Below are positions 49,174 through 57,532 of a DNA stretch of 64,000 nt, in pieces; position 1 is the stretch's first letter; each line of letters starts with the position of its first letter. The translations under genes were made by a program, and so were the position numbers. The notes under the pieces were generated by a model. It did not search any database. It was not told the origin of the DNA and saw only the letters and a program-made list of their open reading frames with translations. The DNA is from Comamonas sp. BIGb0124 (GTDB lineage: Bacteria > Pseudomonadota > Gammaproteobacteria > Burkholderiales > Burkholderiaceae_C), in NCBI RefSeq assembly GCF_003752175.1, contig NZ_RJVF01000008.1, forward strand, positions 620,001 through 684,000, in the 5' to 3' direction.

Positions 49174-49845
49174 TCAGCCCAGAATCTTCAGCAGCCAGGC
49201 CTGGAGATCGGCCAGTTCCTCGCGGCAAACCGAGTGTTCCATAGGATAGGTGTGCCAGTCGACGGTGTAGCCGAGCGCCGTCAGCGCGTCGCGGCTGGCG
49301 CTGGCACGCTCCATTCGCACGATGCCGTCGTACTCGCCGGCGGCCAGGAAGATGGGCGTGTCTTGATTGGCGGCATGGCGTTCGGCGGCGGTGGTATCGG
49401 CCAGCGGCAGGTAACCCGAAAGGCCGACGATGCCGGCCAGGCGATGCGGCGACCGCAGGCCGGTCATCAAGGCCATGGCACAGCCCTGAGAGAAACCGGC
49501 CACCACGATGCGCTCGGCGGGAATGCCCCGTGCGATCTGCTCGTCGACCAGCCCGTCGATCAGGGTGCGCGAGCTGCGCAGGCCGCCCTCGTCTTCCCGG
49601 CGCACCAGGTCGGCGCCCAGGATGTCGTACCACGCGGGCATCTGGTAGCCCCCGTTGATGGTCACCGGGATCACGGGCGCGTAGGGAAATACATAACGCA
49701 CATTGCCCACGGCCCCGAGATCGAGCTCCTGGGCGACGGGCACGAAATCGGAACCGTCGGCACCCAGGCCGTGCATGATGATGATGGCCGCAGTGGGCTC
49801 GGGGCCGGTTTCGATCTCGATGGGCAGACGGGGCATGGTGCTCAT
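49174..49845 (-). CDS. carboxylesterase/phospholipase (YpfH/estB family)
   Basis: A 223-residue alpha/beta hydrolase of the small acyl-protein-thioesterase-like family. The oxyanion strand is AIIIMHGLGADGSDFVPVAQ, the nucleophile is Ser119 in VVAGFSQGCAMALM, and Asp173 (AAGEYDGIV) and His204 (YPMEHSV) complete the triad. There is no signal peptide, so it is cytoplasmic. Natural substrate unknown; characterised relatives hydrolyse short-chain esters. Start ATG 49845. It is divergent from the ferredoxin-like gene. Confidence 0.92.
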   Translation of the reverse strand: MSTMPRLPIEIETGPEPTAAIIIMHGLGADGSDFVPVAQELDLGAVGNVRYVFPYAPVIPVTINGGYQMPAWYDILGADLVRREDEGGLRSSRTLIDGLVDEQIARGIPAERIVVAGFSQGCAMALMTGLRSPHRLAGIVGLSGYLPLADTTAAERHAANQDTPIFLAAGEYDGIVRMERASASRDALTALGYTVDWHTYPMEHSVCREELADLQAWLLKILG

Positions 49846-49915
49846 GACTGGGAACTCGCGAAAAGGACAACAATGATGCGTGGAGAATACAAGGCCGTGC
49901 AAGCCAGAACGCATG

Positions 49916-50242
49916 ATGCCTTACCGAATCACCCTTGAACCATCCGGATGGACCTATGAATGCACGCCCGAGCAGACCTTGCTCCAGGGCGCGCTGGCCG
50001 CCGGGATCGAGCTGCGCAGCGCGTGCCGCAACGGCACCTGCCGCGCCTGCATCGTGCATGCACCCGGCGCGCAGGTCCGGTACACGCTGGCGTGGCCGGG
50101 CCTGAGCCTGGACGAAAAAGAAGAGGGTTACGTGCTGCCCTGCGTCGCGTGCCCGCAGGGCGACGCCGTGCTGCGCGAGTCGCATGCGACCCGGCAGGTT
50201 GCCGAGCCAACCGGCGCCGGCCGGCCGATCGACGCGGACTGA
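49916..50242 (+). CDS. [2Fe-2S] ferredoxin-like protein
   Basis: A 108-residue plant-type ferredoxin domain. Cluster cysteines are Cys37, Cys42 and Cys45 in SACRNGTCRACIV and Cys76 or Cys79 in GYVLPCVACP. This is the C-x4-C-x2-C...C pattern of electron donors to oxygenases and reductases. The last 20 residues are polar and non-conserved. ATG 49916 (MPYRITLEPSGW) is preferred over ATG 49913. No reductase or oxygenase gene is adjacent, so the partner is unknown. Confidence 0.9.
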   Translation: MPYRITLEPSGWTYECTPEQTLLQGALAAGIELRSACRNGTCRACIVHAPGAQVRYTLAWPGLSLDEKEEGYVLPCVACPQGDAVLRESHATRQVAEPTGAGRPIDAD

Positions 50243-50308
50243 TCGGGATTCGGCCGCTACACTTCCGCATCCGGGGCATCGCCTCGTCGTCGAAAACAAG
50301 GGGTGACC

Positions 50309-50947
50309 ATGGACTTCTCGAGCTGGCTGGCGTTTGTCGCAGTCGCCCTGCTGGTGACGTTTTCACCTGGCCCGGCGGTGGTGATGGTCATCTCGAATGC
50401 CGTCAGCCACGGCCCGGGGCGTGCCATGATCGGCTCGCTGGGCAATGCCTTGGGCCTGATCGCGGTCGCGGCGGCCGCCACGGCGGGCCTCGGCGTGGTG
50501 TTGGCGGCCTCGGCCACGGCCTTTCTGGCGGTCAAGCTGTTGGGTGCGGCCTACCTCATCCATCTGGGGATCAGGCAATGGCGCAGCCGGGCGCCCAGCC
50601 TGGGCCACGCGCCAGCGCCGGGTGGCCATGCCACCATGCAGGCCTGGCGTCTTTTCGCCCATGGGGTGTGGGTGGCACTGACCAACCCCAAGACGATTCT
50701 TTTCTTCAGCGCCCTCTTCCCGCAATTCGTGCACACCGGCCAGCCGGTGCTGCCCCAGTTGCTGGTGCTCATCCCGACCTTTGCCGCCTGCGCCTTGATG
50801 TCGCACGCGTTCTATGCCCTGCTGGCACGCGGACTGCGCACCCAGCTCACCCACGCCAGCCGCATCCGGCTCGTCAACCGCATCTTCGGCGGCACGTTCG
50901 TGGCGCTGGGCATCGGTTTGCTGGGTCTGCGCAGCAAGACGGCCTGA
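50309..50947 (+). CDS. LysE/RhtB family exporter
   Basis: A second LysE-family exporter, 212 residues. The N-terminal signature is AVALLVTFSPGPAVVMVISN. The helices LGLIAVAAAATAGLGVVLAA and AVKLLGAAYLIHLGIRQW follow, then ALTNPKTILFFSALFPQFV. The substrate is unknown; the TNPKTILFFSALFPQFV block is typical of RhtB-like members. ATG 50309 has AAGGGG five bases upstream and is preferred to GTG 50303. It is not adjacent to the LysE-family gene at 43.8 kb and is only distantly similar to it. Confidence 0.92.
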   Translation: MDFSSWLAFVAVALLVTFSPGPAVVMVISNAVSHGPGRAMIGSLGNALGLIAVAAAATAGLGVVLAASATAFLAVKLLGAAYLIHLGIRQWRSRAPSLGHAPAPGGHATMQAWRLFAHGVWVALTNPKTILFFSALFPQFVHTGQPVLPQLLVLIPTFAACALMSHAFYALLARGLRTQLTHASRIRLVNRIFGGTFVALGIGLLGLRSKTA

Positions 50948-51089
50948 TGCAACGGAACGGAGCGCCGGCCAGGCCGGCGTGGCCCTCTGCAGATTCCACG
51001 GCGTCATGCCAGTGTCACACCGACCGGCGATCATGAAAGCGCTTGAGAGAGAGATGTTCCTTTGGTGTTAGCTGATGCCTCAAGTCTTT

Positions 51090-51113
51090 GCCCGCCTTCG
51101 TGCGGGCTTTTTT
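51090..51113 (+). terminator. intrinsic terminator after the LysE-family gene
   Basis: GCCCGC and GCGGGC enclose CTTCGT and run into six T. It lies 143 bases after the stop codon at 50947. The intervening stretch holds no gene that I can support and would be a long 3' untranslated region or an independent small RNA. Confidence 0.8.
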
Positions 51114-51199
51114 CTGGCTGAATTCGAGCGGCTGCCGAAGCGGCCCGACTCGGCAAGGAAGGATGGACACCATCCAAAGACACAATCCCACATGATGGC

Positions 51200-51228
51200 T
51201 TGCATATTTCATAAGATCCAGTTATAAT
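51200..51228 (+). promoter_or_regulatory. strong sigma-70 promoter of the RNA ahead of the GAF genes
   Basis: TTGCAT (51200-51205) and a perfect -10 TATAAT (51223-51228) are separated by exactly 17 bases. Transcription would start at about 51235. This is the best promoter match in the window and does not directly precede a reading frame. Confidence 0.8.
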
Positions 51229-51236
51229 TCAGCCGT

Positions 51237-51250
51237 TGTCTGCGCAGACA
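51237..51250. repeat. perfect 14-base palindrome at the transcription start
   Basis: TGTCTGC and GCAGACA abut without spacer, just after the -10 hexamer at 51223-51228. It could be a protein-binding operator over the start site or the first stem of the RNA. Confidence 0.6.
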
Positions 51251-51367
51251 CAGTCGTATCTCACGTCGGCGCGTCGGCCACCACGACGAGAAAAATAATT
51301 GGTGGCAGCTGCAGGGCCGACCTGCCGTAATACGGTGACCGCGTAAGAGTCGCCGTCCAAATACCGA

Positions 51368-51400
51368 AGCCCGCCCGCTCCTTGCGGGGCGGGCTTTTTT
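51368..51400 (+). terminator. intrinsic terminator of the candidate RNA
   Basis: A 9-bp stem (AGCCCGCCC with GGGCGGGCT) is followed directly by six T, 58 bases ahead of the first GAF gene's start codon. Confidence 0.9.
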
Positions 51401-51457
51401 GTCCGTGGGCAGGACGGAGCGTCACGCGATACACTTCCGGCACACGGAGGAGATAAA

Positions 51458-51949
51458 TTGAGCATCAACCCACTGCTTGAGCGCGTACGCGCCAAGGACC
51501 CGTCGCGCCAAGGTTCGCTCGACGAGTTCGAGCGCTGGGTGCGCAACGAAGGCGTGCGTGCGGGCCTGATGTATCTCAACTCCCTGGTGCCGCACCGTTT
51601 CACCGTGCTGTACCGCCTGCACCAGAACACGCTGTATTGCACCTCGGCCTTCGATGCGAACCAGGAGATCAGCGGCGTCGACCTGCAGGAAGTGCCGCTG
51701 GCCGACAGTTATTGCCAGTTCGTGCTGCGCGATGGGCGCTACGTGACTTGCGATGCCCTGCACGAGCCGCTGCTCGACGGCCACAAGTACCAGCAGCTCG
51801 TCAGAAGCTATCTGGGCATGCCTGTCCTCGACAAGGCTCTCGGCGTCTACGGCACGCTGTGCCATTTCGATTTCGACACCCGTCCTGTCGACGATAGCCA
51901 GACGGCCTTTCTGCGCGCGGCCGCCGAGCGCTTCACCTATCTGCTTTGA
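51458..51949 (+). CDS. single GAF-domain protein (first of a tandem pair)
   Basis: A 163-residue cytoplasmic protein made of one GAF-type sensor domain (about 15-163) and nothing else. Recognisable parts are SYCQFVLRDGRYVTCDALHE, YLGMPVLDKALGVYGTLCHF and the C-terminal helix DSQTAFLRAAAERFTYLL. The TTG start at 51458 is well set by GGAGGAG six bases upstream. It lacks the three redox cysteines expected of free methionine-R-sulfoxide reductases, so a ligand- or partner-sensing role is more likely. Ligand unknown. It is directly downstream of the candidate RNA and followed by its paralogue. Confidence 0.85.
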   Translation: MSINPLLERVRAKDPSRQGSLDEFERWVRNEGVRAGLMYLNSLVPHRFTVLYRLHQNTLYCTSAFDANQEISGVDLQEVPLADSYCQFVLRDGRYVTCDALHEPLLDGHKYQQLVRSYLGMPVLDKALGVYGTLCHFDFDTRPVDDSQTAFLRAAAERFTYLL

Positions 51950-51966
51950 CGACCTTCCGCCCGTAT

Positions 51967-52476
51967 ATGGAACATCCTCTCCAATCATCAGAGCCCCAAG
52001 GCGGACACGGCACTCCCCATGACGAAACGGTGGGGGATCCCTCGCTGGACGATTTCGAGGCAGGCCTGCGGCGCTTCGGCCTGCAAGCCGCCTTGGGCTA
52101 CCTCAACAAATGGGTCCCCCATCGTTTCACCGCGATCTACGCCCTCGAGGGCGATCTGCTGCGGAACATGGAGGTCTTCGACGAGCGCAACGAGATCCGT
52201 GCGCTGGATCTGCAGACCGTGCAGTTGAACGAGAGTTTCTGCCAGGTGGTGCTGCGCGACGGCAAGCTCATCACGACGGACTCGGCCGCCGACGCGCGGC
52301 TCGAGGGCAGCCCCTATCAGGGCGTCGTGCACAGCTATGTCGGCGTGCCGGTCGCCATCCCGGGCGGCGGTCTGTACGGAACACTGTGCCACTACGATGT
52401 GGTCGAACGCCACATCGCCGACAAGGAATTCGAGTTCTTCAGGCAATCCGCGCTGATTCTGGCGCACTACGTCTGA
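51967..52476 (+). CDS. single GAF-domain protein (second of a tandem pair)
   Basis: A 169-residue paralogue of the preceding gene. Shared blocks include GYLNKWVPHRFTAIYAL (first copy MYLNSLVPHRFTVLYRL), SFCQVVLRDGKLITTDSA and YVGVPVAIPGGGLYGTLCHY. It differs by an acidic N-terminal extension. ATG 51967 has no ribosome site; a TTG at 51946 overlapping the first gene's stop codon (TTGA) would allow translational coupling and adds seven residues. It ends one base before the convergent ScfR-type regulator gene. Confidence 0.83.
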   Translation: MEHPLQSSEPQGGHGTPHDETVGDPSLDDFEAGLRRFGLQAALGYLNKWVPHRFTAIYALEGDLLRNMEVFDERNEIRALDLQTVQLNESFCQVVLRDGKLITTDSAADARLEGSPYQGVVHSYVGVPVAIPGGGLYGTLCHYDVVERHIADKEFEFFRQSALILAHYV

Positions 52477-52477
52477 A

Positions 52478-53965
52478 TCACGGCGGCACCGCATCCTGGC
52501 GCATGCGGCCGATGTAGGGAAAGGCGCGCTGCGGGCAGGCCGGCCGCTCGCACACCTTGCACCCCATGCCGATCGGCGTGGCGGCGGCGGGGTCGAGCAA
52601 GTCCAGTCCCTTGGCGTACACCAGCCGATGCGCGTGGGCGACATCGCAGCCCAGCGCGACAGCGAAGACCTTGTCCGGTTCACCGAAGCCCGGTGTCCGG
52701 CGGATGACGGTGCGTGCGATCAGGAGGTAGGTGCGACCATCGGGCATGCGAGCGAGCTGCCTCAGGATGCGTCCCGGATGGGAAAACGCTTCGTAGACAT
52801 TCCAGAGCGGACAGGTCCCCCCCACGCGTGAAAAATGGAAATGGGTGGCGGACTGCCGCTTGGAGATATTGCCCGCCCGGTCGACGCGAATGAAAAAGAA
52901 CGGTACGCCGGTGGCATGCGGCCGCTGCATGGTGCTCAGCCGATGGCAGACGGTCTCGAAGCTCACGCCGAAGCGCTGGCCCAGCAGATCGATGTCGTAG
53001 TGCAGGGCTTCGGCGGCCTCCAGGAAACGGCCGTAGGGCAGCAGCAGCGCCGCGGCAAAGTAGCTGGCCAGGCCCGACCGCACCAGACGGCGCCCCTGCT
53101 CGCCCGAGAACCGGGGGTCGTCGGCCATGCGTTCGAGTACCCCGCCGCGCTCGAGCAGCGCCAGGCGCTGGGCCATCTGGAAAGCATGCTGGCCCGGGTC
53201 GAGATGCTGGGCCAGGGCGAGTTGCCCTGTCGGCGGGAGGGGCTCGGACCCGGGCCACGCCTGGGCGGACTCGTGCAGGCCGTCCTCGGGATGCAGGCCG
53301 GCGATGCCCAGGCCCTGGTCGATGCCTTCGGTGTAGCGCACCGCGATGCCATGACGCGTCTGCAGGCGTTCGGCCAGCCGATCGGCCAGGCGCAAGGGCG
53401 GCAGACCGTGCAGACCCCAGTCGGAAAAACAGCGCTCGGCGTCCATGTCGAGCTCGGCGAAATGGTTGTGGTGCGTGAAGAAGAAGTCCCGCACCTCTTC
53501 GTAGGGCAGCGGCTGCATGCCGGCCTGGCCGGTGCCGTCCTGGCCCTGTGCGCCCAGGGTTTCGGACAGGGCTTCGAGCCGCTCGACCGCCTCCCGATGG
53601 CGGCGATGCAGCTGGATGAAGGCACGGCCCACGGCCGGCATGCTGGCCGCGATCTCGCGGATCTCGGCCTGCGAGACATGGGCATCGTCGGTACCCCGCC
53701 CGACGGCGCTGGCCGGCAGGTTGGCAAATACCTCGCCCAGGGCGGAGACCATGCGCGTTTCCTCGTCCTCGGAGAAGGACTGGACGTCGATGTCCAGAGC
53801 GGCCCCCAGGCGGAGCAGCAAGGCCAGGGTCATGGGGCGCTGGTTCTGCTCGATCTGATTGAAATAGCTGGCCGACAGGCCCAACTGGCGGGCCAGCGCG
53901 GCCTGCGTCAGACCGTGCTCCTCGCGCAGACGACGCAGGCGTACCCCCATGAAGATCTTGCGCAT
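52478..53965 (-). CDS. XRE/ScfR-type short-chain fatty acyl regulator of the prp locus
   Basis: A 495-residue regulator of the COG3800 family (relatives include RamB of actinobacteria). The XRE helix-turn-helix spans about 8-62 (RLRRLREEHGLTQAALARQL, then SASYFNQIEQNQRPMT). A central IrrE/ImmA-like region follows at about 180-310. The C-terminal DUF2083 domain holds RVGGTCPLWNVYEAFSHPG and a cysteine cluster (ALGCDV, GMGCKVCERPACPQRAFP). Such proteins sense acyl-CoA esters and control acetate or propionate pathways. It is divergent from prpC, which it probably regulates. Start ATG 53965. Confidence 0.93.
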   Translation of the reverse strand: MRKIFMGVRLRRLREEHGLTQAALARQLGLSASYFNQIEQNQRPMTLALLLRLGAALDIDVQSFSEDEETRMVSALGEVFANLPASAVGRGTDDAHVSQAEIREIAASMPAVGRAFIQLHRRHREAVERLEALSETLGAQGQDGTGQAGMQPLPYEEVRDFFFTHHNHFAELDMDAERCFSDWGLHGLPPLRLADRLAERLQTRHGIAVRYTEGIDQGLGIAGLHPEDGLHESAQAWPGSEPLPPTGQLALAQHLDPGQHAFQMAQRLALLERGGVLERMADDPRFSGEQGRRLVRSGLASYFAAALLLPYGRFLEAAEALHYDIDLLGQRFGVSFETVCHRLSTMQRPHATGVPFFFIRVDRAGNISKRQSATHFHFSRVGGTCPLWNVYEAFSHPGRILRQLARMPDGRTYLLIARTVIRRTPGFGEPDKVFAVALGCDVAHAHRLVYAKGLDLLDPAAATPIGMGCKVCERPACPQRAFPYIGRMRQDAVPP

Positions 53966-54017
53966 GACGGCGACTCCTGGACCAGGCAGACGGGTGGAAA
54001 GGGATGACCCCATGATA

Positions 54018-54034
54018 TTCGCAAACTTCGCAAA
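54018..54034. promoter_or_regulatory. direct repeat, probable operator of the prp divergon
   Basis: TTCGCAAA occurs twice with one base between (54018-54025 and 54027-54034), about 50 bases from the regulator start codon and 40 bases upstream of the prpC -35. On the other strand it reads TTTGCGAA, similar to the TTTGCAAA core bound by actinobacterial RamB. Confidence 0.55.
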
Positions 54035-54073
54035 TTCACCCCAAAAACGTGCCATGGATTCGCCGATTAATTG

Positions 54074-54102
54074 CTGACATGGGGCATTGCCTTGCGTAGA
54101 CT
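54074..54102 (+). promoter_or_regulatory. sigma-70 type promoter of prpC
   Basis: CTGACA (54074-54079) and TAGACT (54097-54102) with a 17-base spacer match five and four of six consensus positions. Start site predicted near 54109, with a leader of about 50 nt. Confidence 0.5.
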
Positions 54103-54160
54103 GCAAAGAAGCACTCGGTACGGGGCATCGAAGCCGAGTCACAACACAGGAGACAAGCGC

Positions 54161-55315
54161 ATGAGCGACAACGCGACCCCGGGCTTCAAGCCCAAGAAGT
54201 CGGTAGCCCTTTCGGGCGTCACGGCCGGCAACACCGCCCTGTGCACCGTTGGCCGCACGGGCAACGACCTGCATTACCGCGGCTACGACATCCTGGACCT
54301 GGCGACGACCAGCGAGTTCGAGGAAATCGCCTACCTGCTCGTGCACGGCAGCTTGCCCAAACAAGCCGAACTGGCCGCCTACAAGACCCAACTCAAGGCC
54401 CTGCGTGGCTTGCCGGCCCAGGCCAGGGCCGTGCTGGAAGCCTTGCCCGCCGCCGCGCACCCCATGGACGTGATGCGCACGTACGTATCGGCACTGGGCA
54501 CCATCCAGCCCGAGAAGGACGACCACAACACGCCCGGTGCCCGCGGCATCGCCGACAAGCTGATGGCCTCGCTGGGCTCCGCCCTGCTCTACTGGTATCA
54601 CTATGCCAACAACGGCAGGCGCATCGAGGTCGAGACCGACGACGAATCCATCGGCGGCCACTACCTGCATTTGCTGCACGGCAGCGCACCCTCTGCGGAA
54701 TGGGTGCGTGCCATGCATGTCAGCTTGATCCTGTACGCGGAACACGAGTTCAATGCGTCGACCTTCGCCAGCCGCGTGATCACCGGCACCGGTTCGGATG
54801 TGTATTCGGCCATTGCGGGCGGCATCGGCGCCTTGCGCGGGCCCAAGCACGGCGGCGCCAATGAAGTCGCCTTCGAGGTGCAGAGCCGTTATGCCGATGC
54901 CGACGAAGCCGAGGCCGACATCCGCGCCCGCGTGGATCGCAAGGAAGTCGTGATCGGCTTCGGCCATCCGGTGTACACGGTCAGCGACCCGCGCAACAAG
55001 GTCATCAAGGAAGTCGCGCGCGAGCTGTCGCAGCAAGCCGGCAGCACGCAGCTCTACGACATCGCCGAGCGTCTGGAAACGGTGATGTGGGATGCCAAGA
55101 AGATGTTCCCCAACCTCGACTGGTTCAGTGCCGTGAGTTATCACCTGATGGGGGTGCCGACGGCCCATTTCACGCCGCTGTTCGTGATCGCGCGCACGGC
55201 GGGCTGGAGCGCCCACATCATCGAGCAACGCCAGGACGGCAAGATCATCCGCCCCAGTGCCAACTACACCGGTCCCGAGGACCAGGTGTTTGTGCCTCTG
55301 GCCCAGCGCGGATGA
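54161..55315 (+). CDS. prpC: 2-methylcitrate synthase
   Basis: Condenses propionyl-CoA with oxaloacetate, the entry step of the methylcitrate cycle. The 384-residue product is the short citrate-synthase form of PrpC. Motifs: [20 protein letters not shown] near the N terminus, [20 protein letters not shown] (catalytic histidine region), [39 protein letters not shown] and [21 protein letters not shown]-type ending (here [12 protein letters not shown]). ATG 54161 is chosen over earlier starts because AGGAGA lies upstream and [19 protein letters not shown] is conserved. It is the first gene of the locus, divergent from its likely regulator. Confidence 0.96.
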   Translation: MSDNATPGFKPKKSVALSGVTAGNTALCTVGRTGNDLHYRGYDILDLATTSEFEEIAYLLVHGSLPKQAELAAYKTQLKALRGLPAQARAVLEALPAAAHPMDVMRTYVSALGTIQPEKDDHNTPGARGIADKLMASLGSALLYWYHYANNGRRIEVETDDESIGGHYLHLLHGSAPSAEWVRAMHVSLILYAEHEFNASTFASRVITGTGSDVYSAIAGGIGALRGPKHGGANEVAFEVQSRYADADEAEADIRARVDRKEVVIGFGHPVYTVSDPRNKVIKEVARELSQQAGSTQLYDIAERLETVMWDAKKMFPNLDWFSAVSYHLMGVPTAHFTPLFVIARTAGWSAHIIEQRQDGKIIRPSANYTGPEDQVFVPLAQRG

Positions 55316-55431
55316 GGGTGCGAGACCCTGCCCTGCCGCCTACACGCTGAAACACTTGCGAGCCCCTCGGAACCTTCGTGCAGGGAAGTACGTCAGATAA
55401 TGCCTGTTTTCCAACCCTGCGTGGCTTATCC

Positions 55432-56040
55432 ATGACGACTTTCCCCTTCCGTATGACGCTGGTCGCCACCAGCGCCGTGGTTCTCTCGGCCTGTCAGCAT
55501 CTGCCGGACTTCCTCAAGCCCAAGGATTCGACGGCCACGCCGACGGCAGCCGCGACAGCGACGCCGACCGCGCCCGTGGCCTCGGCACCCGCACCGGCCG
55601 TCACGCCGCCGGTGACGCCCGGAACGGTGGCCCCCGTCACCGCCGTGGTGGTGGACGCCCAGAACCGCTGGTGGGAACGCCTGCGCGTGGGCACGCTGTA
55701 CTGCGACCTGGGCGCCAATATTGCCGTCGACCGGCTCGACATGGAACGGGAAGTCGAGATCCAGTGGCTCAAGAAGCGTTACGTGCTGCAGAAGGTGGCA
55801 ACCACCACCGGCGCCTACCGCTACGAGGACAAGAGCTCGGGCATGACGCTCATCCAGATCCCGACCAAGACGATTCTGCTCAACGCCAAGGAAGGCCAGC
55901 GCCTGGCCGACGAGTGCAACATCGACAACCGTCCGACTGCCGGCCCCGTGGCCGACCAGCCGGCCGCCCGCAAAGCCGCCGCGACCCGCAAGGCGCCGGC
56001 CAAACCCGCGGCGACGACTGCCAAGAAAAAGGCGTCGTAG
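55432..56040 (+). CDS. lipoprotein of unknown function inside the prp locus
   Basis: A 202-residue predicted lipoprotein. Its signal [21 protein letters not shown] has lipobox LSAC at Cys21. A Pro/Ala/Thr-rich linker (about 35-75) leads to a folded domain with [40 protein letters not shown] and [12 protein letters not shown]. The cysteine pair and the K-R-Y-x-L pattern recall MliC-type lysozyme inhibitors, but the match is loose. The tail is Lys/Ala-rich ([20 protein letters not shown]), histone-like. It lies between prpC and prpD on the same strand, with gaps of 116 and 29 bases, an unexpected position for an envelope protein. Confidence 0.82.
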   Translation: MTTFPFRMTLVATSAVVLSACQHLPDFLKPKDSTATPTAAATATPTAPVASAPAPAVTPPVTPGTVAPVTAVVVDAQNRWWERLRVGTLYCDLGANIAVDRLDMEREVEIQWLKKRYVLQKVATTTGAYRYEDKSSGMTLIQIPTKTILLNAKEGQRLADECNIDNRPTAGPVADQPAARKAAATRKAPAKPAATTAKKKAS

Positions 56041-56069
56041 CCGTTCTTCAACCTCCGCCAGAGACCCGC

Positions 56070-57521
56070 ATGTCCGCATCCATCTCCAACGTCCGTCCCA
56101 AACCCGATCAAGTCCTGGTCGACATCGTCGACTACGTGACCAAGTACAAGATCAAGTCGTCGCTGGCCTATGACACGGCTCGCAACTGCCTGATCGACAC
56201 GCTGGGCTGCGGGCTCGAGGCGCTGGAGTACCCGGCGTGCAAGAAGCTGCTGGGCCCGGTGGTGCCGGGCACGGTGGTGCCGAACGGCGCCAAGGTGCCG
56301 GGCACGCAGCACCAGCTCGATCCGATCCAGGCCGCCTTCAACATCGGCACGATGATCCGCTGGCTGGACTTCAACGACACGTGGCTGGCCGCCGAGTGGG
56401 GCCACCCCAGCGACAACCTGGGCGGCATTCTGGCGACGGCCGACTGGCTCAGCCGCAACAACGTGGCCAAGGGCGCCAAGCCCCTGCTCATGAAGGACGT
56501 GCTGACCGCCATGATCAAGGCCCACGAGATCCAGGGCGTGATCGCGCTCGAGAACTCGTTCAACAAGGTCGGGCTCGACCATGTGGTGCTGGTCAAGGTG
56601 GCCTCGACCGCCGTGGTCGCAGAAATGCTGGGTCTCTCCCGCGACGAGATCGTCAATGCGGTCTCGCTGGCGTGGGTCGATGGCCAGAGCCTGCGCACCT
56701 ACCGCCACGCGCCCAATGCGGGCAGCCGCAAGAGCTGGGCAGCCGGCGACGCGACCAGCCGTGCGGTGCGGCTGGCCCTGATCGCCAAGACCGGCGAGAT
56801 GGGTTATCCCAGCGTGCTGACGGCCAAGACCTGGGGCTTCTACGACGTGCTGTTCAAGGGCCAGCCCTTCAAGTTCCAGCGGCCCTACGGTTCGTACGTG
56901 ATGGAGAACGTGCTCTTCAAGATCAGCTTCCCGGCCGAGTTCCACAGCCAGACGGCGGTGGAAGCCGCCGTGACGCTGCATGCCCAGCTCAAGAAGGCGG
57001 GCAAGACGGTCGACGACATCGAGAAGATCACCATCCGCACCCACGAGGCCTGCATCCGCATCATCGACAAGCAAGGCCCGCTCAACAACGAGGCCGATCG
57101 CGACCATTGCATCCAGTACATGGTGGCCGTGCCGCTGATCTTCGGCAACCTGACGGCGGCCAATTACGAGGATTCGTTCGCGGCCGATCCGCGCATCGAC
57201 AAGCTGCGCGCCCGGATCGTCTGCGTCGAGGACACCCAGTTCACGGCCGATTACCACGACCCGGACAAGCGCAGCATCGCCAACGCGCTGACCGTGCAGT
57301 TCAAGGATGGCAAGAAGCTCAAGGAAGTGGTGGTGGAGTACCCCATCGGCCACAAGCGCCGCCGCAAGGACGGCATTCCGCTGCTCGAAGCCAAGTTCCG
57401 GACCAATCTGGCGCGCCAGTTCCCGCCCAAGCAGCAGGAAGCCATCCTCGCCGTCAGTCTGGACCAGAAGGCGCTGGAAAGCATGCCCGTCCACACTTAC
57501 GTCGACCTCTACGTGATCTGA
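56070..57521 (+). CDS. prpD: 2-methylcitrate dehydratase
   Basis: Dehydrates 2-methylcitrate to 2-methylaconitate. The 483-residue length matches E. coli PrpD. Conserved stretches are [80 protein letters not shown] and [20 protein letters not shown]. The cofactor-free PrpD is used here instead of the AcnD/PrpF pair found in many pseudomonads and Burkholderia. It starts 29 bases after the lipoprotein gene and ends 11 bases before prpB. Confidence 0.97.
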   Translation: MSASISNVRPKPDQVLVDIVDYVTKYKIKSSLAYDTARNCLIDTLGCGLEALEYPACKKLLGPVVPGTVVPNGAKVPGTQHQLDPIQAAFNIGTMIRWLDFNDTWLAAEWGHPSDNLGGILATADWLSRNNVAKGAKPLLMKDVLTAMIKAHEIQGVIALENSFNKVGLDHVVLVKVASTAVVAEMLGLSRDEIVNAVSLAWVDGQSLRTYRHAPNAGSRKSWAAGDATSRAVRLALIAKTGEMGYPSVLTAKTWGFYDVLFKGQPFKFQRPYGSYVMENVLFKISFPAEFHSQTAVEAAVTLHAQLKKAGKTVDDIEKITIRTHEACIRIIDKQGPLNNEADRDHCIQYMVAVPLIFGNLTAANYEDSFAADPRIDKLRARIVCVEDTQFTADYHDPDKRSIANALTVQFKDGKKLKEVVVEYPIGHKRRRKDGIPLLEAKFRTNLARQFPPKQQEAILAVSLDQKALESMPVHTYVDLYVI

Positions 57522-57532
57522 GGAAGCTGCCG

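Larger units (their letters stand above)
51235..51400 (+). ncRNA. candidate structured RNA or leader upstream of the GAF pair
   Basis: About 165 nt run from the strong promoter at 51200-51228 to an intrinsic terminator at 51368-51400, with no reading frame of coding character. Predicted structure by eye: a 14-base palindrome at 51237-51250; GTCGGCC (51273-51279) pairing with GGCCGAC (51315-51321), in competition with the local hairpin GCAGG/CCTGC (51311-51325); an 8-bp stem 51332-51339 with 51349-51356 around a 9-nt loop; and the terminator hairpin. CCGTCC (51353-51358) is also complementary to GGACGG (51412-51417) just beyond the terminator. It may be a free small RNA or an attenuating leader of the GAF genes. 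I match it to no known riboswitch class. Confidence 0.6.

Noticed and set aside
51015-51212. 65-codon minus-strand frame across the terminator after the LysE gene
   Set aside because: It runs through an intrinsic terminator hairpin and into the promoter at 51200; no start signal.
51235-51400. 6S RNA, c-di-GMP, TPP, FMN, cobalamin, glycine or yybP-ykoY riboswitch
   Set aside because: None of the conserved cores of these classes as I know them is visible, and the neighbouring genes do not fit.
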